Positions 60,844 through 64,000 of a stretch of 64,000 nucleotides of DNA are shown piece after piece (position 1 is the stretch's first letter; each line of letters begins with the position of its first letter). The notes under the pieces are model-generated. The model saw only the letters and a list, made by a program, of their open reading frames with translations. It did no database searches and was not told the origin of the DNA. Made by a program: the position numbers and the translations under genes. The DNA is taken from positions 1 through 64,000 of the forward strand of contig JBGOZF010000018.1 in the NCBI GenBank assembly GCA_041480065.1, given 5' to 3'. Source of the stretch: Fen-999 sp041480065. GTDB taxonomy: Bacteria; Pseudomonadota; Gammaproteobacteria; Burkholderiales; Rhodocyclaceae.

Positions 60844-61677
60844 CTAGAAGCCGAGACTTTCCAGCAGATCGTCGACCTGCGACTGCGAAGCCACCACGTC
60901 GGTACGCCCGGCGCTACTTATCACCGGACCGTTCATGAGTCCGGACGGTACCTCGGCCTTGCGATCGACCGGCAATGCCTCGATCAGGACCTGAAGGAGC
61001 TGGGATTCGAGCCCCTGCACGATATCCACGACCTTGCGGATCACCTGGCCGGTGAGATCCTGAAAATCCTGGGCCATGATGATTTCCATCAACTGCTCGT
61101 TGGTGCCCTTGATCTTGCCGGGCGCATCGACGAAAAAGCCGCGGGTATCGGCAGCCAGCGCCTTGAACTCGTCAACCGACAACCGGCTGGCGAACATCTT
61201 GTCCCAACGGCCCTTCAGGCTTTCCGATCTGGCCAGCAGGTCGTCCTGCAACGGCTTGGCGATATCCGTGGCATTGAGCACGCGCGAAGCAGCCTGCTCG
61301 GTCATCTGGGCAATGTAGGCGAGACGTTGGCGGGCGTCGGGAATCTGGCGCGCACTATCTTCCAGCGCCTTGTCGTAGCCAAGCTCACGCAAGCTGTCGT
61401 GGAGCTGGCGGGCCATGTGGCCGAGCCGGTTGAAGACCGCCTCCTCGCCGGCAGGCTCTTCGGCATTCTCAGCCGCGCTTGGCGGTGCGGCCTCCCCTGC
61501 CTGGGCGGCAACGCTGTCAAACAAGGCCTGGAGATCATCCGAGTCGCCGGAGGGATCGGGTTCCACGGTCGGCGCCGGAGCCGAAATGCCGCCGCCGGCG
61601 GCAATGCTGTCGAACAGCGACTGCAAGTCCTCGGAATCGCCGGTTTCATCGAGCTTGACGGGCTTGGCCATGCTCAC
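60844..61677 (-). CDS. cheZ: CheY-P phosphatase with extra N-terminal peptide repeats
   Basis: The 277-aa protein starts at GTG overlapping the cheY stop, or at ATG 61671. The catalytic segment MAQDFQDLTGQVIRKV is intact (Asp207, Gln211 by comparison with E. coli Asp143, Gln147), and the C-terminal CheY-binding helix SQVDDLLESLGF is present. In addition, two near-identical peptides occur at the N-terminus: GDSEDLQSLFDSIAA (13-27) and GDSDDLQALFDSVAA (44-58). They resemble the C-terminal CheY-binding peptide and FliM's EEVDALL peptide in charge pattern. It dephosphorylates CheY-P. Confidence 0.93.
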   Translation of the reverse strand: MSMAKPVKLDETGDSEDLQSLFDSIAAGGGISAPAPTVEPDPSGDSDDLQALFDSVAAQAGEAAPPSAAENAEEPAGEEAVFNRLGHMARQLHDSLRELGYDKALEDSARQIPDARQRLAYIAQMTEQAASRVLNATDIAKPLQDDLLARSESLKGRWDKMFASRLSVDEFKALAADTRGFFVDAPGKIKGTNEQLMEIIMAQDFQDLTGQVIRKVVDIVQGLESQLLQVLIEALPVDRKAEVPSGLMNGPVISSAGRTDVVASQSQVDDLLESLGF

Positions 61678-62069
61678 ATCCCCATCTTCTCGAAGATCTT
61701 GGTCAGCTTCTCGTTGAGCGTCGCTGCCGTGAAGGGTTTGACGATGTAGCCGGACGCCCCCGCCTGGGCCGCCGCAATGATGTTCTCCTTCTTCGCCTCG
61801 GCGGTGATCATCAGCACCGGCAGGGTCTTCAGCGCTGCATCGGCACGCACGGTCTGCAGCAAGGTGAGCCCATCCATGTTCGGCATGTTCCAGTCGGACA
61901 CCACAAAGTCGACACCGCCGGCCTTCAGCTTCTGCAGCGCGACGACGCCATCCTCCGCCTCGTCAACATTGGTAAAACCGAGCTCCTTGAGCAGGTTGCG
62001 GACGATACGGCGCATGGTCGAGAAATCATCGACGACGAGGAACTTGATCTTGCTTGGATCTACAGGCAT
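61674..62069 (-). CDS. cheY: chemotaxis response regulator
   Basis: The 131-aa single-domain receiver has LVVDDFSTMRRIVRNLLKEL, phosphoacceptor Asp59 in VVSDWNMPNMDG and Lys111 in YIVKPF. On phosphorylation it binds FliM to change rotation. It lies between cheV and cheZ and overlaps cheZ by 4 bases. Confidence 0.97.
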   Translation of the reverse strand: MPVDPSKIKFLVVDDFSTMRRIVRNLLKELGFTNVDEAEDGVVALQKLKAGGVDFVVSDWNMPNMDGLTLLQTVRADAALKTLPVLMITAEAKKENIIAAAQAGASGYIVKPFTAATLNEKLTKIFEKMGM

Positions 62070-62087
62070 CAGGTCTTTCTCCGAAAC

Positions 62088-63056
62088 TCAATCTCTGGCG
62101 GACTTCAACAGCATCGGTCGTAGCGTCTCGGCGAGAACCTCGGCGTCGAACTTGGCTACATAGGCGTCCACGCCGACACTCTTGCCCATGGCCCGGTTGG
62201 CTTCGGACGACAGCGAGGAGTGCATGACCACGGGGATACCGGCAAAACGGGCATCGGACTTGATGTTCTTGGTCAGCACATAGCCGTCCATTTCCGGCAT
62301 CTCGGCATCGACCAGGATCAGATTGATCTCTTGCCGCAAGCTACGGCCCAATTGCTGACAATGAGCGGCCATGCCGGAAAGCCGCGTCCAAGCCTCCAGC
62401 CCGTTCAGGGCGTGCTTGTGCTTGACGCCCAGCTTGTCGAACACTTCGGCGATCTTCTTCCTTGCCACGGCGGAGTCGTCGACGAAGAAGACATTGAAGT
62501 CCTCGGCTTCCTCGATGCGTTCGATCTGGCCGACGAGGGACTCGCCGAAGGTGTTGGCCATGATCTGCTCGACATCGACGATCGACACCAGCTTGCCGTC
62601 GGCCATTTCCGTGATGGCGATGATGTAGGCATGAAGACCGCCGGTAACCACGGACTCCGGCGCCCGCACCTTGTCCCAATCGACGCGGATGATGCGATCG
62701 ACCCCATGGACCAGGAAGCCGAGTGTCCGTTTGCTGTACTCGGTCACCATCATCGAACCGCCCAATGCCGTCGGCGCATCGGCCAGATTCATGACCTTGG
62801 TCAGCGAAACCACGGGAATCACGTTGCCGCGCAAGCTGATCAGGCCTTCGACCCCTCCCGGCATGTTCGGCGTCTTGGTGATCATCGGCGTCTTGCAGAC
62901 TTCCCTCACCTTGAAGACGTTGATGCCGAAGATCTCATGGGTCCCGAGCGAGAACAGCAGGATCTCCATGCGGTTCGATCCCGCCAGCTTGGTGCGGGCA
63001 TCGACGCTTTCCAGCAGGGGCGCGGTCGCCGGACTGGTCAGGGCTGTGCTGCTCAT
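62088..63056 (-). CDS. cheV: chemotaxis coupling protein with receiver domain
   Basis: The 322-aa protein has an N-terminal CheW-like domain (about 20-175, FSLGTHEIFGINVFKVREVC, then GLISLRGNVIPVVSLTKVMN) and a C-terminal receiver domain (about 190-315, FFVDDSAVARKKIAEVFDKL, then DAEMPEMDGYVLTK). CheV links receptors to CheA and can act as a phosphate sink. It follows a second cheV by 19 bases, and cheY lies 18 bases after it. Confidence 0.95.
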   Translation of the reverse strand: MSSTALTSPATAPLLESVDARTKLAGSNRMEILLFSLGTHEIFGINVFKVREVCKTPMITKTPNMPGGVEGLISLRGNVIPVVSLTKVMNLADAPTALGGSMMVTEYSKRTLGFLVHGVDRIIRVDWDKVRAPESVVTGGLHAYIIAITEMADGKLVSIVDVEQIMANTFGESLVGQIERIEEAEDFNVFFVDDSAVARKKIAEVFDKLGVKHKHALNGLEAWTRLSGMAAHCQQLGRSLRQEINLILVDAEMPEMDGYVLTKNIKSDARFAGIPVVMHSSLSSEANRAMGKSVGVDAYVAKFDAEVLAETLRPMLLKSARD

Positions 63057-63075
63057 GATCTGGCCTCCCTCCGGC

Positions 63076-64000
63076 TCAGGCTGCGACTGCCGGTGCGCTC
63101 TTGCCCAGCACCAGACGGCTCAAGGTTTCCGCCAGGCGCTGCGGTTCGAACTTCGGTACGTACTCATCGACGCCAACCGACTTGCCCAGTTGCTGATTCG
63201 ACATGGACGACAGCGAAGAATGCATGATCACGGGTATACCGGCAAAACGCGGGTCCGACTTGATGGTTTTGGTCAGGATATAGCCGTCCATTTCCGGCAT
63301 CTCGACATCGGTGAGCACGAGTTGGACCATATCCTTGACCTTGTGTCCGGTCGACTCGGCGTAAGCGGCGATCCTCTGCAACTCTTCCCAGGCCATGTGA
63401 CCATTGACGGCCGCAATACCGCGAATCCCGAGCGCCTTGAGCGTGCGCTCGATCTGGCCTCGGGCCACCGAGGAATCGTCGGCGAACAGGATGGTAATGT
63501 CTTCGCGCCCCAGGGAATGGATGTTGGCGAACAGGAACTCGTCCTCGATCTTGGTGGTCTCGGCCAGCACGCGTTCAACGTCGAGCATCATGACCAGGCG
63601 GCCATCCTGAAGCTCGGTGATCGCGGTCACCAGGCCGCCCATGTTGCTGGTCAGCATCTCCGGCGGTACGCGCATTTGCGCCCAGTCAAGGCGCAGGATG
63701 GTATCGACGGCCTCGACCAGAAAGCCCTGGGTGTGGCCGTTGTACTCGGTGACGATCATGATGTCGCGCGGCGAGTCGGGCTGAATGCCTGCATACTCGG
63801 CCAGATCGACCACCGGCACCAGAATGCCGCGCAAGCTGACCATGCCCTTCACGGACGCCGGCATGTCGGGCGCTGCCGTGATCGGCGGCGTACGCATGAC
63901 TTCGCGCACCTTGAAAACGTTTATGCCGAAGGTTTCGTGGCGGCCGGTACGCGCATCGATCCCGAGCGTAAACAGCAGTATTTCCAGCTTGTTGGTACCG
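63076..64000 (-). CDS. cheV: second CheV, cut by the window edge
   Basis: At least 307 aa are visible; the start lies beyond 64000. The visible N-terminus reads LEILLFTLGIDARTGRHETF, then GINVFKVREV, so the CheW-like domain is nearly complete, followed by a receiver domain (LFADDSSVARGQIERTLKAL, then TDVEMPEMDGYILTKTIK). It is a close paralogue of the next gene, most likely from tandem duplication. Confidence 0.93.
   Translation of the reverse strand, partial: GTNKLEILLFTLGIDARTGRHETFGINVFKVREVMRTPPITAAPDMPASVKGMVSLRGILVPVVDLAEYAGIQPDSPRDIMIVTEYNGHTQGFLVEAVDTILRLDWAQMRVPPEMLTSNMGGLVTAITELQDGRLVMMLDVERVLAETTKIEDEFLFANIHSLGREDITILFADDSSVARGQIERTLKALGIRGIAAVNGHMAWEELQRIAAYAESTGHKVKDMVQLVLTDVEMPEMDGYILTKTIKSDPRFAGIPVIMHSSLSSMSNQQLGKSVGVDEYVPKFEPQRLAETLSRLVLGKSAPAVAA

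Noticed and set aside
1..64000. CRISPR arrays, tRNA/rRNA genes, prophage or insertion sequences
   Set aside because: No repeat-spacer pattern, tRNA-like cloverleaf, rRNA stretch, transposase or integrase was recognised in reading the window.

Overview
The window is a high-GC chromosomal segment of a motile Gram-negative bacterium. Protein sequences and gene order (fliCDST, fliE-flrC-flrB, fliF-R, flgB-L, flgA-M-N, flhB-flhA-flhF-fleN-fliA-motC-motD, cheA-Z-Y-V) point to a betaproteobacterium, most likely Rhodocyclales-like. That placement is an inference from organisation and was not checked against a database. About 55 genes are visible, most of them flagellar or chemotaxis genes. Nearly a complete polar-type flagellum is encoded here. 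No flhDC, flrA or fliA-independent master regulator gene lies in the window, and cheW, cheR, cheB and receptor genes are also absent.

Layout. 1-3028 (+): end of a secreted-toxin locus, with a PD-(D/E)xK-type candidate effector, its PoNi-like immunity protein, a small unknown protein and an XRE-type regulator. 3096-5331 (-): ECF sigma factor, membrane anti-sigma candidate and a secreted protein. 5433-8556 (-): a PAS-GGDEF-EAL c-di-GMP enzyme and an OmpA-domain protein with a strong terminator. 8557-9028: divergent gap holding the remnant of a receiver-domain gene. 9029-11628 (+): MaoC-phosphotransacetylase and acetate kinase. 11681-15629 (+): histidine kinase, NarL-type regulator and diguanylate cyclase, packed as one operon. 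15824-22422 (+): fliC, flaG, fliD, fliS, fliT, a second FliK-like gene, fhlB and ycgR. 22459-25289 (-): fliE, flrC, flrB. 25438-36345 (+): fliFGHIJKLMNOPQR. 36320-47436 (-): flgBCDEFGHIJKL and a coupled lipoprotein gene. 47648-49214 (+): flgA, flgM, flgN. 49235-50053 (-): a TIM-barrel protein. 50101-58177 (-): flhB, flhA, flhF, fleN, fliA, motC, motD. 58415-64000 (-): two cheV genes (one cut by the window edge), cheY, cheZ, cheA and a small secreted protein.

Regulation can be read from the DNA. Sigma-54 type -24/-12 promoters stand before fliE, fliF, fliK, flgB and flgK, and the sigma-54 activator pair FlrB/FlrC is encoded between fliE and fliF. Sigma-28 promoters stand before fliC, fliD and flgM, with a lone -10 element before flgK, and FliA and its anti-sigma FlgM are both present. 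This supports a three-tier cascade (FlrBC/sigma-54, then hook completion and FlgM export, then FliA). Three c-di-GMP proteins (two cyclase/phosphodiesterase-type enzymes and the brake YcgR) tie the locus to motility control.

The least ordinary features are: a 47-bp duplicate of the motC 3' end whose four differences are all synonymous; a second FliK-like gene overlapping fhlB, a free FlhB C-terminal domain without the NPTH cleavage site; a CheZ carrying two extra N-terminal peptide repeats; a FleN with a degenerate Walker A motif; a lipoprotein translationally coupled to flgL; and a repeat shared by two intergenic gaps of the flagellar operons.
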